DNA from: M3007 sp038203695
Lineage (GTDB): Bacteria > Bacteroidota > Bacteroidia > Chitinophagales > Saprospiraceae
Direction: 5' to 3'
Length of the DNA: 7,258 nucleotides
Assembly (NCBI GenBank): GCA_038203695.1
Contig: JBBRDQ010000244.1
Span: 1-7,258, forward strand
Shown here: positions 1 to 6,506 of the stretch, piece by piece
Layout: the number at the start of each line of letters is the position of its first letter
Numbering within the stretch: the stretch's first letter is position 1
Notes under the pieces: model-generated
What the model was told of the DNA's origin: nothing
What the model saw: only the letters and a program-made list of their open reading frames with translations
Database searches by the model: none
Program-made: the position numbers and the translations under genes

Positions 1-1
1 T

Positions 2-178
2 GTTCCTTTCGATGATAGTTCGCTGTGGAGTCGGTACCATTTTCCCCGTTTACAGCAGACTTTTCACGAAGCGAACGTAGCCCTTATGACCCGTGAATAC
101 GCCGCCGGCCTGTGGCAATGGGACCCGGAGTTGACTTTCGACCGGCTGTCGGATGCGGCCAAACCGGATGCCGAGTAA
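2..178 (+). CDS. C-terminal fragment of an unrecognised protein (5'-truncated)
   Basis: Reading frame 2 is open from the window edge to a TAA at 176-178 and gives 58 residues, rich in aromatic and charged residues, ending ...LWQWDPELTFDRL...KPDAE. The composition looks like real protein rather than a chance frame, and the stop is followed closely by a strong hairpin (194-235), as expected at a gene end. The start lies upstream of the window. I do not recognise the family from this tail: no catalytic motif, membrane segment or secretion-tail signature is visible. The opposite-strand frame over the same bases runs on through the palindromic repeat and is less credible. The coding call is moderately sure; the function is unknown. 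Confidence 0.6.
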   Translation, partial: VPFDDSSLWSRYHFPRLQQTFHEANVALMTREYAAGLWQWDPELTFDRLSDAAKPDAE

Positions 179-193
179 GGGATGGATTTCCCC

Positions 194-278
194 GTAGCGG
201 CAGGATGGGAGTACAGATTGCCATCCTGCCGCTACAAGCAAAGGCTTTAGCCTGACCCGCAGTCCCATCCTGCCGCTA
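194..278. repeat. REP-like palindromic repeat with three copies of one arm
   Basis: The arm GTAGCGGCAGGATGG (194-208) is perfectly complementary over 15 bp to 221-235, with a 12-nt loop. A third arm, 263-278, is an exact 16-bp reverse complement of 195-210 and repeats 221-234 directly over 14 bp. Between the second and third arms sits a small hairpin, AGGCT-TT-AGCCT (242-253). The first arm can therefore pair with either of the other two, giving two mutually exclusive folds. The position 15 bp after a stop codon, the palindromic form and the leading GTAG resemble REP elements mobilised by RAYT transposases. That link is inference: no transposase is in the window and copy number elsewhere cannot be seen. 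It could also act as a transcript-end or stabilising structure for the upstream gene. No T-run follows the first stem, so it is not a standard intrinsic terminator. Confidence 0.7.
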
Positions 279-410
279 AAATTTTAACAAAAAAATCATA
301 TTCGAAAATTATCTAAGAAAAAAGTCCTTTTTTTGCCCTGCAATTCTATTGTTTGCAAGTCCGCAACTTGTGCGAATAATCATCGAATCAGATTAACTAA
401 ATCAACATTT

Positions 411-1907
411 ATGAAGCATTTTTTCACTACTCTCTGTTTAGTGCTATCGCTGGTATTGCTACAGCAGCAGGCAATCGCACAACCCAAACACGGTGTTACG
501 TTCCGTGAAATTTGGTACAATACCCTCACCCCGCTCAAAGACAATTACAAGTTTGGCGAAATCTGGCGCGACGCCGGTGGTCGCGGGGTTGAAATAGACT
601 ACAATCGCAAACTGGTGGGCAATACCTGGCTGGTAGTACCGGTAAAAGTGGGCGTCGGTAAAGTGTACAACAATGCGACAGAATCCGGCCGCGACAAACT
701 GCTCGGCAATCTGGATGTACTGGTACAGCAAAATCTGTTTAAATACGGTAATCTGATCAACCCGACCATTCACGCGGGTATCGGTTCGACCTACAATCAG
801 GATGATTCGGAATTTCAATTCAATGTGCCGGTGGGTATCGGCCTGAATATCCGCGTATTCGAGAATTTGTACATCACGCCACAATCACAGTACCGCATTT
901 CATTCGATGATAAAACGTACTGGCAACATGGTATCGGTGCCACGATCTATTTTGGCAAACCAAAAGACCGCGACGGCGACGGCATTTCGGATGCAAATGA
1001 TAAATGCCCGGATATCCCGGGGACGGCAGCGCTGATGGGTTGCCCGGACCGCGACAGTGATGGCATTACCGACGCAGAAGATAAATGCCCCGACGTACCT
1101 GGTATAGCTGCGCTGGCAGGCTGCCCGGACAAAGACAGTGACGGCATTACCGACCTGGAAGACGATTGCCCGGATGTAAAAGGGCTGGCTGCTTTAAAAG
1201 GCTGTCCGGATACGGATAGCGATGGCATTACCGATGCACAGGATAAATGTCCGACCGAAGCGGGTCCGGCCAGCAACATGGGTTGCCCGGTCAAAGACCG
1301 CGATGGCGATGGCATTATGGATGCTGACGATGCCTGTCCAAGTGAAAAAGGTCCGGCCAGCACCAAAGGTTGCCCGGATCGCGATGGTGACGGTGTAGCC
1401 GATAAAGACGACGCCTGCCCGGATAAAAAAGGCGACATGATGCACAAAGGTTGCCCCGATACGGATGGCGACGGTGTATACGACAACGAAGACCGCTGTG
1501 TAGATGTGCCGGGTACCATTGCTTTGAAAGGTTGTCCGGAAATCAAAAAAGAAGACAAGCAAAAAATTGACCTGGCCATCAAATTTGTCCAGTTTGAAAC
1601 TGGCAAAGCGGTACTGCTGCCCGGTTCGCCAAAAGTGCTGGACGACGTGGCTTCAGTCTTGCTGAAATACCCGGAATACAGCCTGACAATGGCCGGCCAT
1701 ACCGACAATGTCGGTGAAGACAAAATGAATCTGGCTTTGTCGGAGCGCCGCGCCAAAACCTGCTTCGACTACCTGGTTGCCAAAGGGGTGCCGGCGAATC
1801 GCCTGAGCCACGCCGGTTACGGTGAGACGCAACCAGTAGCCGACAACGCAACCAAAGCCGGCCGCGATAAAAACCGCCGGGTGGACTTTGCGTTGATCGT
1901 GAAGTAA
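411..1907 (+). CDS. OmpA-family outer-membrane protein with TSP3 calcium-binding repeats
   Basis: This 498-residue protein probably links the outer membrane to peptidoglycan. Residues 1-23 are a signal peptide (MKHFF start, hydrophobic core, AIA then Gln at the cut). Residues about 24-185 alternate polar and hydrophobic residues, contain many aromatic and Gly residues and end in IYFGK, consistent with a small beta-barrel. Residues 186-376 are seven thrombospondin type 3 repeats (DxDxDGxxDxxDxCP) that should bind calcium and form a stiff stalk. Residues about 385-498 are an OmpA domain with GHTDNVG (Asp432), a NLALSERRAK helix, GYGETQP and NRRVDF (Arg489/490), the residues that contact diaminopimelate in this family. 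I chose the ATG at 411 because it begins the signal peptide; an in-frame TTG at 333 would add 26 polar residues before it. The leader is A/T-rich without a Shine-Dalgarno. The gene stands alone, converges on the dehydrogenase gene and ends at a strong terminator. The family is sure; the barrel assignment rests only on residue pattern. Confidence 0.93.
   Translation: MKHFFTTLCLVLSLVLLQQQAIAQPKHGVTFREIWYNTLTPLKDNYKFGEIWRDAGGRGVEIDYNRKLVGNTWLVVPVKVGVGKVYNNATESGRDKLLGNLDVLVQQNLFKYGNLINPTIHAGIGSTYNQDDSEFQFNVPVGIGLNIRVFENLYITPQSQYRISFDDKTYWQHGIGATIYFGKPKDRDGDGISDANDKCPDIPGTAALMGCPDRDSDGITDAEDKCPDVPGIAALAGCPDKDSDGITDLEDDCPDVKGLAALKGCPDTDSDGITDAQDKCPTEAGPASNMGCPVKDRDGDGIMDADDACPSEKGPASTKGCPDRDGDGVADKDDACPDKKGDMMHKGCPDTDGDGVYDNEDRCVDVPGTIALKGCPEIKKEDKQKIDLAIKFVQFETGKAVLLPGSPKVLDDVASVLLKYPEYSLTMAGHTDNVGEDKMNLALSERRAKTCFDYLVAKGVPANRLSHAGYGETQPVADNATKAGRDKNRRVDFALIVK
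966..1538 (+). repeat. Tandem array of seven TSP3 coding repeats
   Basis: Seven in-frame units of 27 codons (81 bp) lie head to tail; the fourth carries two extra codons (Val-Lys), making 573 bp in all. Each unit reads roughly D-x-D-x-D-G-x-x-D-x-x-D-x-C-P and ends in G-C-P, giving two cysteines per unit. Units 2-4 share DSDGITD, while units 1 and 5-7 have DGDG, suggesting at least two rounds of duplication. The acidic loops are the calcium sites known from thrombospondin type 3 repeats. The periodicity also keeps long frames open on the opposite strand, which explains the spurious antisense frames here. Confidence 0.9.
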
Positions 1908-1919
1908 TTGGGATTACGT

Positions 1920-1963
1920 AAAAAACGGGCCGCCACACATTGCTGTGCTGCGGCCCGCTTTTT
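1920..1963. terminator. Bidirectional intrinsic terminator between convergent genes
   Basis: CGGGCCGC (1926-1933) pairs perfectly with GCGGCCCG (1950-1957). The stem continues as CACA/TGTG (1934-1937 with 1944-1947) across a 2-nt bulge and closes on a 6-nt loop. A run of six A (1920-1925) precedes it and a run of five T (1959-1963) follows, one base after the stem, so the hairpin has a U-tract whichever strand is transcribed. It lies 12 bp after the OmpA stop and about 18 bp from the dehydrogenase stop, so it should end both transcripts. Confidence 0.9.
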
Positions 1964-1981
1964 ATTCGAATTCGTAATTCC

Positions 1982-3775
1982 CTAAAAGCACCAGCCGTTA
2001 CCTTTCAATAACGCTTCGGCCACCAAACGGCGTTTTACTTTCACATTTACCGGCGGGTATTTGATGAAGCGTTTTACGCCCAGCAGAAAAGTTTTCAGCA
2101 GATCGCCGTCGGCAAATGAACACAGCGCATCGGTGGAATTTTTGCTCATGCGGGCGGCGGTATCATGGAAATACACTTGCAGCATCGCGTCGTACACCTC
2201 CTGTGGCACTTCCTTGGTGCGGCCCGATAGTTTCTGAATGCGCAGCAACATGGATTCGGAAGCGTACAGGTCAATCAGCATATCGGCTGTATTCATCAGC
2301 ACTTCTTGTTCCTCTTTGAGGTTCAGTTTGCCGTCCATCTGCATTTTAGCGGCGCCACCGGCCACCATCAAAATGATTTTGCGCCAATCGGCAATGGCTT
2401 TGTGTTCTTCGGCGTATGGACCTTCCAGTTTTTCGAACGTAGGCATGGAAGTGAGTTCTTTCTGCACGGCCCAGGCCGGCCCGACGATGTCCAACTGACC
2501 TTTGAGTGCGCGTTTGAACAACTGATCGACCATCAACATGCGATTGATCTCATTGGTGCCTTCGTAGATGCGGTTGATCCGGCTGTCGCGGTAGGCGCGG
2601 GCAGCGCTGTATTCTTCACTGAAACCAATACCACCGTGGATCTGCACGTTTTCATCGACGCAGTAGTCGGTTACTTCCGAGCCCAGTATTTTCAGGATAG
2701 AACACTCGATCGCGTATTCCTCTGCCGCTTCGAGGGTGGCCTGACCGAACGATTTTCCTTCGGCTTCCTCTTCGGCTTTGCGATCCTGCATGGCCTGGGA
2801 AACGCGGAACGAGGCGCTTTCTGCCGCAAAATTGCGAATGGCCATTTCAGCCAGTTTGTATTGAATGGCACCAAAAGAACCGATCGACTGGCCAAACTGA
2901 TGGCGTTCGATCGCGTACCGCGTGGCTATATCGACCACGACTTTATTGCCGCCGATACACATGACGCCGAGTTTGAAACGGCCGATATTCAACGCATTAA
3001 AGGCAATCAGGTGACCTTTGCCGATTTGCCCGAGTACATTTTCGGCAGGCACTCTGGCATTTTCAAAAAATACCTGGCGGGTAGAAGACCCTTTAATCCC
3101 CAGTTTGTCTTCTTCAGCACCGAGCGTTATGCCTGGCGTTTTTGCATCCACGATAAATCCGGTGAATTTGTCACCATCAATTTTAGCAAAAACGATAAAA
3201 ATATCAGCAAATCCGGCGTTGGAAATCCACATTTTCTGTCCATTCAACACATACTGCGTCCCGTCTGCGCTTAAATCGGCGCGGGTTTTAGCGGCCAGTG
3301 CGTCGGAACCGCTGCCCGGCTCGGTCAGACAGTAGGCGGCTTTCAGATCGCCGGAAACCAGTCCGGGCAAAAACTGCTGCTTTTGCGCTTCGGTACCAAA
3401 ATATAAAATAGGCAACATACCGATGCCGGTATGGGCAGCATACGACACGATGAAAGAGCCGGAAGGGCCAAATACCTCGTTGACAATGGTATTAGTATTG
3501 GTGTCCATGGCCGTACCGCCATACGCTTCGGGAATATGCGTCCCTAAAAGACCCAGGTCGCCCATTTTCTTGAGCAGTGACGGTACCAGACCCGGCTCTT
3601 GTTTTTCAATTTTAGCCCGGTTGGGATCTATTTCTGTTTTGATAAAATCGAGGGCCATTTGCTTGACCATCAATTGTTCTTCATTTAGATCTTCGGGGAT
3701 AAAAATATCTTCCGGGCGAGTTTCCCGAATGAGAAATTCACCACCTTTGAGAACGTCGGACTGTACCAGTGTCAT
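1982..3775 (-). CDS. Acyl-CoA dehydrogenase, long VLCAD/ACAD9-like type
   Basis: This 597-residue FAD enzyme should catalyse the first step of fatty-acid beta-oxidation, making trans-2-enoyl-CoA and passing electrons to electron-transfer flavoprotein. The N-terminal helical domain (about 30-145) is followed by the first family signature, CLTEPGSGSD (149-158), in the FAD/substrate beta-domain. The second signature starts at Gln378 (QIHGGIGF) and leads to RIYEGTNE, where Glu405 matches the catalytic base of the medium- and very-long-chain enzymes. Ordinary members are about 380 residues; the extra C-terminal helical region (about 430-597) is typical of the VLCAD/ACAD9 branch, which favours long chains. 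Substrate length is inferred from this architecture only. The ATG at 3775 gives a full N-terminus and follows a good promoter. No other beta-oxidation gene is adjacent, so it appears to be transcribed alone. All signature residues are present and I see no frameshift. Confidence 0.95.
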   Translation of the reverse strand: MTLVQSDVLKGGEFLIRETRPEDIFIPEDLNEEQLMVKQMALDFIKTEIDPNRAKIEKQEPGLVPSLLKKMGDLGLLGTHIPEAYGGTAMDTNTNTIVNEVFGPSGSFIVSYAAHTGIGMLPILYFGTEAQKQQFLPGLVSGDLKAAYCLTEPGSGSDALAAKTRADLSADGTQYVLNGQKMWISNAGFADIFIVFAKIDGDKFTGFIVDAKTPGITLGAEEDKLGIKGSSTRQVFFENARVPAENVLGQIGKGHLIAFNALNIGRFKLGVMCIGGNKVVVDIATRYAIERHQFGQSIGSFGAIQYKLAEMAIRNFAAESASFRVSQAMQDRKAEEEAEGKSFGQATLEAAEEYAIECSILKILGSEVTDYCVDENVQIHGGIGFSEEYSAARAYRDSRINRIYEGTNEINRMLMVDQLFKRALKGQLDIVGPAWAVQKELTSMPTFEKLEGPYAEEHKAIADWRKIILMVAGGAAKMQMDGKLNLKEEQEVLMNTADMLIDLYASESMLLRIQKLSGRTKEVPQEVYDAMLQVYFHDTAARMSKNSTDALCSFADGDLLKTFLLGVKRFIKYPPVNVKVKRRLVAEALLKGNGWCF

Positions 3776-3847
3776 TTGTATAAGCGTTTGAAGGATGAGA
3801 GTAGATTGCGTGCGATAATTTATTTTTCAAAAATTCACATTGCTTTG

Positions 3848-3861
3848 AGCGAATTTTCGCT
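3848..3861. promoter_or_regulatory. Palindrome at the expected transcription start of the dehydrogenase gene
   Basis: AGCGAATTTTCGCT is a 6-bp perfect inverted repeat around a TT centre. On the minus strand it starts 1 bp downstream of the -7 element (3863-3870), so it covers the predicted start of transcription. That is a usual place for a repressor operator; fatty-acid degradation genes are often repressor-controlled, but no regulator is seen nearby. A small 5' hairpin in the transcript is the alternative. Confidence 0.35.
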
Positions 3862-3862
3862 G

Positions 3863-3893
3863 CAAATATACGGGCGTTTTTCAAATTTGTAAA
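3863..3893 (-). promoter_or_regulatory. Bacteroidota-type promoter for the acyl-CoA dehydrogenase gene
   Basis: On the minus strand the sequence TATATTTG (3870 down to 3863) matches the TAnnTTTG -7 consensus of Bacteroidota exactly. Upstream, TTTAC (3893 down to 3889) sits 18 bp away, a fair partner for the loose TTTG/TTG -33 box. A TTTG also occurs at 3885-3882 but is too close (11 bp). Transcription would begin roughly 85 to 80 bp before the ATG at 3775. The -7 match is the strong part; the -33 box is weak. Confidence 0.65.
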
Positions 3894-3959
3894 GGGGTAT
3901 TTATGTATTTTACAAAATATTTTCATCTTCTTGGGGCGGACTTTGCAAACAACATACGG

Positions 3960-3969
3960 AGAGCGCTCT
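3960..3969. other. Small perfect palindrome upstream of the DUF4349-like gene
   Basis: AGAGCGCTCT is a perfect 10-bp palindrome 44 bp before the ATG at 4014, in the A/T-rich divergent region. It could be a dimeric regulator site or a short hairpin in the leader, but a 10-bp palindrome can arise by chance. No convincing TAnnTTTG element for the plus-strand gene is visible: GGACTTTG (3938-3945) and TAATTTTT (3985-3992) are only partial matches. Confidence 0.2.
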
Positions 3970-4013
3970 TCCGCAGACCACATCTAATTTTTTAAGAACC
4001 TATTTTATCGACC

Positions 4014-4970
4014 ATGTTCAAAAAAATCGCCATCCGTCTGTTGCCGTGCGTCATCATCGCAGGTATACTTTTGGCCAACTGTCAACGGCAGCGTGAATCG
4101 CAGCCTCTGGTAAGCGCTGAAGGCCAGCCGGCAAGTGCAGCACCCAATGATTTGATATCAGCCAAGGCAGATGCCGCACCGGCACCGGAAATGTATTCTT
4201 CTTCCGCAGCAGTAGCCGGCAAAATTGATTCGCTGCGGAAATTTGTGCGCACCGCCAATCTACAGTTTCGGGTAAAAAATGTGCTGCAAACCACCCTGCA
4301 AACTGAACGCATCGCCCAGCAGCACGGCGGATTTGTTATCACCAGCAACCTGGGAACTGACATTGAGCAGCGCCTGGTCGATGCCGTCAGCCGGGACTCT
4401 GCAGTGGAAACCACCCGATTCAAAATGACTTCCCGCATTGTACTACGCGTGCCATATCGCCAATTAGACACTACCTTGCGCAGCATCGGGCGCATGGCGG
4501 AGTTTTTGGATCATCGCAACATCAGCGCGGAAGATGTGGGGTTGCAATTACTGGAACAAGAACTGGCGCTGTTGCGACAACGCAGTTACCAGACCCAGAT
4601 CGAAACGACGGTACAGCCCAATGAAAAATACGATGCGGCCGGACGCGCCGCCGACCGGTTGCTGCAAAGTCGCAGTGCGGCAGATGCCAGCCGTTTAGAG
4701 ACCTTGAAAATTGAAGACCAGGTATTATTCAGCACCATTACCCTGTATATTTACCAGTCGATTGAAGTGCACCAGACCATGGTTGCCAATACGGACATCA
4801 AGCCGGTGCGCCGCAGTCTGGGCGGACAATTGGCCGAGGCATTTAATAACGGCCGGCGCTTGCTGGAAATACTGTTCCTGGGTATTGTTAACCTGTGGAG
4901 CATATTTTTGGTAGTGGGATTGGGCTGGCTGGCCATCCGTGGCGTGCGAAAACAGCAAAAAAATAAGTAA
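4014..4970 (+). CDS. DUF4349-like membrane-anchored lipoprotein
   Basis: The 318-residue product starts with a lipoprotein signal (MFKKIAIRLL..., hydrophobic core, LLANC) with Cys23 as the likely lipidated residue; Asn at -1 is unusual for a lipobox. Residues about 24-70 form an Ala/Pro/Ser-rich linker. Residues about 75-255 match my recollection of DUF4349: FVRTANLQFRVKNV, then a helix and GGFV, a RIVLRVPY strand, a helical, probably coiled-coil stretch around 170-230, and a closing TITLYIYQ strand. A hydrophobic helix at about 283-307 and a basic tail (RGVRKQQKNK) suggest a second, C-terminal anchor in the inner membrane with the tail in the cytoplasm. No acidic outer-surface export signal follows Cys23. 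The function of this family is not established; an envelope role is inferred. The hydrolase gene follows after 39 bp and is probably co-transcribed. The start is the only ATG that yields the signal. Confidence 0.82.
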   Translation: MFKKIAIRLLPCVIIAGILLANCQRQRESQPLVSAEGQPASAAPNDLISAKADAAPAPEMYSSSAAVAGKIDSLRKFVRTANLQFRVKNVLQTTLQTERIAQQHGGFVITSNLGTDIEQRLVDAVSRDSAVETTRFKMTSRIVLRVPYRQLDTTLRSIGRMAEFLDHRNISAEDVGLQLLEQELALLRQRSYQTQIETTVQPNEKYDAAGRAADRLLQSRSAADASRLETLKIEDQVLFSTITLYIYQSIEVHQTMVANTDIKPVRRSLGGQLAEAFNNGRRLLEILFLGIVNLWSIFLVVGLGWLAIRGVRKQQKNK

Positions 4971-5009
4971 CCGGTGACCTAAACCTGGTTTTCCGTGTTA
5001 TAAAAGTCT

Positions 5010-5858
5010 ATGATACACCCACGCGATAGAAACCCGTATACCCTTGATCTGGCGTTGCAACTGGCCGAAATCCCGTTTCAATTGCTGCATCATTTTACGC
5101 GGGCAGGCGGGCTACCCAAAGCAGAACGACACCGGTTCGGACCGCATCGGCGGCAGTATCTATTGTTCTGGATGCCACCTAAGGAAGTCCCGTTGCGCAA
5201 AAGCGCTTTGATCTTTTACCATGGGGGCGGCTGGCAAGCCGGGCAACCCGGCACGGTACCGACCTTAACCGAATTCTTCCTGCGACTGGGATTCCCGGTT
5301 TTTATGCCGGCTTATCGCTTGATGCCCTTTGCCGCTTTTCCACAGATGCGCGAAGATGTCAGTCTGGCTTATTTGAAAATCCGGGAATTGATGCAGGAAA
5401 ATGGGCTGGTCGACCAACAACTACTGATTTCCGGGATGTCGGCCGGTGCTACGCTGGCCGCTCATTTGGCCTTTGACCGTGTGGCACTGGCCCAATTACA
5501 CACCAGCCAACAAAGATTCAGCGGTTTTATTTCCTGGGGCGGTCCACTCGACCTGGATATGTTGCCCGATGTGCTTACAGTCCGGCAATTTACCGGCGGC
5601 AGACGCGACAGTGCGGCGCATATTGCTGCTAATCCAGTCACCTACCTGGATTCCGCCGAGCAATTGCCGGCGCTAATTATGCACAGCCGTACGGATGCGA
5701 TCGTGCCCTTTATCAGTTCCGAATCATTTGTACAAAAGTATACCGGACCGATGAAATTTATCGAATTATCGGTCAAAACACACCTGGATGCGCTGCGTTT
5801 TGCGACTACAGACTTAGAAACGGGCGTAAAGATAAAAGCGTGGCTGGCGGATAAATAA
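5010..5858 (+). CDS. Alpha/beta-hydrolase, HSL/esterase-like
   Basis: The 282-residue product is probably a carboxylesterase or related serine hydrolase. HGGGW (71-75) is the oxyanion-hole motif of the hormone-sensitive-lipase/BD-FAE group. GMSAG (142-146) is the nucleophile elbow with Ser144. Asp229 in HSRTD and His258 in KTHLD complete a full catalytic triad with normal spacing. There is no signal peptide, so it should be cytoplasmic, although an amphipathic N-terminal stretch (about 10-30) could touch the membrane. The length is usual for the group. It lies 39 bp after the DUF4349-like gene on the same strand, so the two are likely one transcript, ending at the hairpin at 5919. The substrate cannot be told from sequence: short-chain esters, acylated sugars and formylkynurenine-like amides are all possible. 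Fold and catalytic residues are sure. Confidence 0.9.
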   Translation: MIHPRDRNPYTLDLALQLAEIPFQLLHHFTRAGGLPKAERHRFGPHRRQYLLFWMPPKEVPLRKSALIFYHGGGWQAGQPGTVPTLTEFFLRLGFPVFMPAYRLMPFAAFPQMREDVSLAYLKIRELMQENGLVDQQLLISGMSAGATLAAHLAFDRVALAQLHTSQQRFSGFISWGGPLDLDMLPDVLTVRQFTGGRRDSAAHIAANPVTYLDSAEQLPALIMHSRTDAIVPFISSESFVQKYTGPMKFIELSVKTHLDALRFATTDLETGVKIKAWLADK

Positions 5859-5918
5859 AGGTAAGGAACGGTGTCAGATCTCCCTTTTCCTAAAAAGTTT
5901 CCTAAATAATAACGCAAG

Positions 5919-5941
5919 CAGGCAACCGACTGCCTGGTTTT
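5919..5941 (+). terminator. Terminator-like hairpin between hydrolase and sigma-factor genes
   Basis: CAGGCA (5919-5924) and TGCCTG (5931-5936) form a perfect 6-bp stem with a 6-nt loop, followed by G and four T (5938-5941). The stem is short and the tract modest, so this is a weak or partial terminator. It starts 60 bp after the hydrolase stop and ends only 17 bp before the sigma-factor start, so it could equally sit in the leader of the sigma mRNA and limit read-through or translation. Confidence 0.5.
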
Positions 5942-5958
5942 CGTGAATAGAGTGATAC

Positions 5959-6504
5959 GTGGAAAACAAGGAATTACATCAAATGCTCGACGGCTGCCGG
6001 AACAATGACCGACGCAGCCAAAAAGCACTGTACGACCATTTCTATGCGTACGCTTTATCCGTGGCACTGCCGTACTGTAGCCGGGAAGCGGAAGCGCGCG
6101 AAGTGCTCAACGATGCATTCCTGAAAGTGTTCACCAGTATTGATCGCTATGATGCGGCGTTCGGGTTTACCACCTGGCTCCGAACTATCGTAGTGCGGAC
6201 GGCTATCAATCATTTCCATAAACACCTGAATGACATTGTGTTGTATGATCTGGACGAAGGATTCCACCTGGGCGTTGAGGATGACTTTTTATCTAAAATG
6301 GCGGCTGACGATGTAGTCGAGCTGTTGCGAAAACTCCCCCCGGCCTACCGCCTCACCCTCAATCTTTTTGCCCTGGAAGGTTATTCCCATGCGGAAATCG
6401 CGGATATGCTCGGCATTACAATTGGCACGTCCAAATCAAACCTCTCCAAGGCAAGAGCCAAAATGAAACAAATAATGACTCACATTTTGATACACGGCAA
6501 CTAG
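5959..6504 (+). CDS. ECF-type RNA polymerase sigma-70 factor
   Basis: The 181-residue protein should direct RNA polymerase to a specific set of promoters in response to an envelope or extracellular cue. Sigma region 2 spans about 22-88: ALYDHFYAYAL, then AREVLNDAFLKVF (region 2.2, core binding) and FTTWLRTIVVRTAINHFHKH (2.3-2.4, -10 recognition). A variable acidic linker (about 90-115) follows. Region 4 spans about 117-172, with LRKLPPAYRLTLNLFALEGYSHAEIADMLGI (motif split here in words: LPP helix, GYSHAEIA helix, GTSKSNLSKAR recognition helix, about 155-166). Regions 1 and 3 are absent, as in ECF factors. The GTG at 5959 is chosen because a TGA stop lies immediately upstream in frame (5953-5955) and because it gives a normal N-terminal helix (KELHQMLDGC); the next start, ATG 5983, would cut into it. 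The next gene begins 2 bp after the stop, indicating translational coupling. The regulon is unknown. Confidence 0.94.
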   Translation: MENKELHQMLDGCRNNDRRSQKALYDHFYAYALSVALPYCSREAEAREVLNDAFLKVFTSIDRYDAAFGFTTWLRTIVVRTAINHFHKHLNDIVLYDLDEGFHLGVEDDFLSKMAADDVVELLRKLPPAYRLTLNLFALEGYSHAEIADMLGITIGTSKSNLSKARAKMKQIMTHILIHGN

Positions 6505-6506
6505 AC

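Noticed and set aside
50..268. Minus-strand frame of 72 codons at the left edge
   Set aside because: It reads through the palindromic repeat and overlaps the more credible plus-strand C-terminal tail.
345..355. Possible -7 element (TATTGTTTG) upstream of the OmpA gene
   Set aside because: It has one base too many between TA and TTTG, and no TTTG/TTG box lies 17-21 bp upstream; the match is too loose to call.
179..410. Search for a small gene or RNA gene between the left-edge tail and the OmpA gene
   Set aside because: Apart from the repeat at 194-278 this is A/T-rich leader sequence; no tRNA-like fold, riboswitch motif or short frame with a plausible start was seen.
947..1756. Long antisense frame (269 codons) across the OmpA gene
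   Set aside because: It is rich in Ser/Pro and repeats with the same 81-bp period as the TSP3 array; it is the mirror of the coding repeats, not a gene. The same holds for the shorter antisense frames at 1194-1562, 1579-1938 and 459-884.
2306..3274. Plus-strand frame of 322 codons inside the acyl-CoA dehydrogenase gene
   Set aside because: It lies wholly within a gene carrying all family signatures on the other strand, has no recognisable domain and no promoter; it is a codon-bias shadow.
3738..3983. Minus-strand frame of 81 codons over the divergent promoter region
   Set aside because: It overlaps the dehydrogenase start in another frame and runs through the A/T-rich promoter and palindrome; low-complexity Lys/Ile/Asn product.
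5642..6067. Minus-strand frame of 141 codons spanning the hydrolase end and sigma-factor start
   Set aside because: It crosses two well-supported plus-strand genes and the intergenic hairpin, and shows no domain features.
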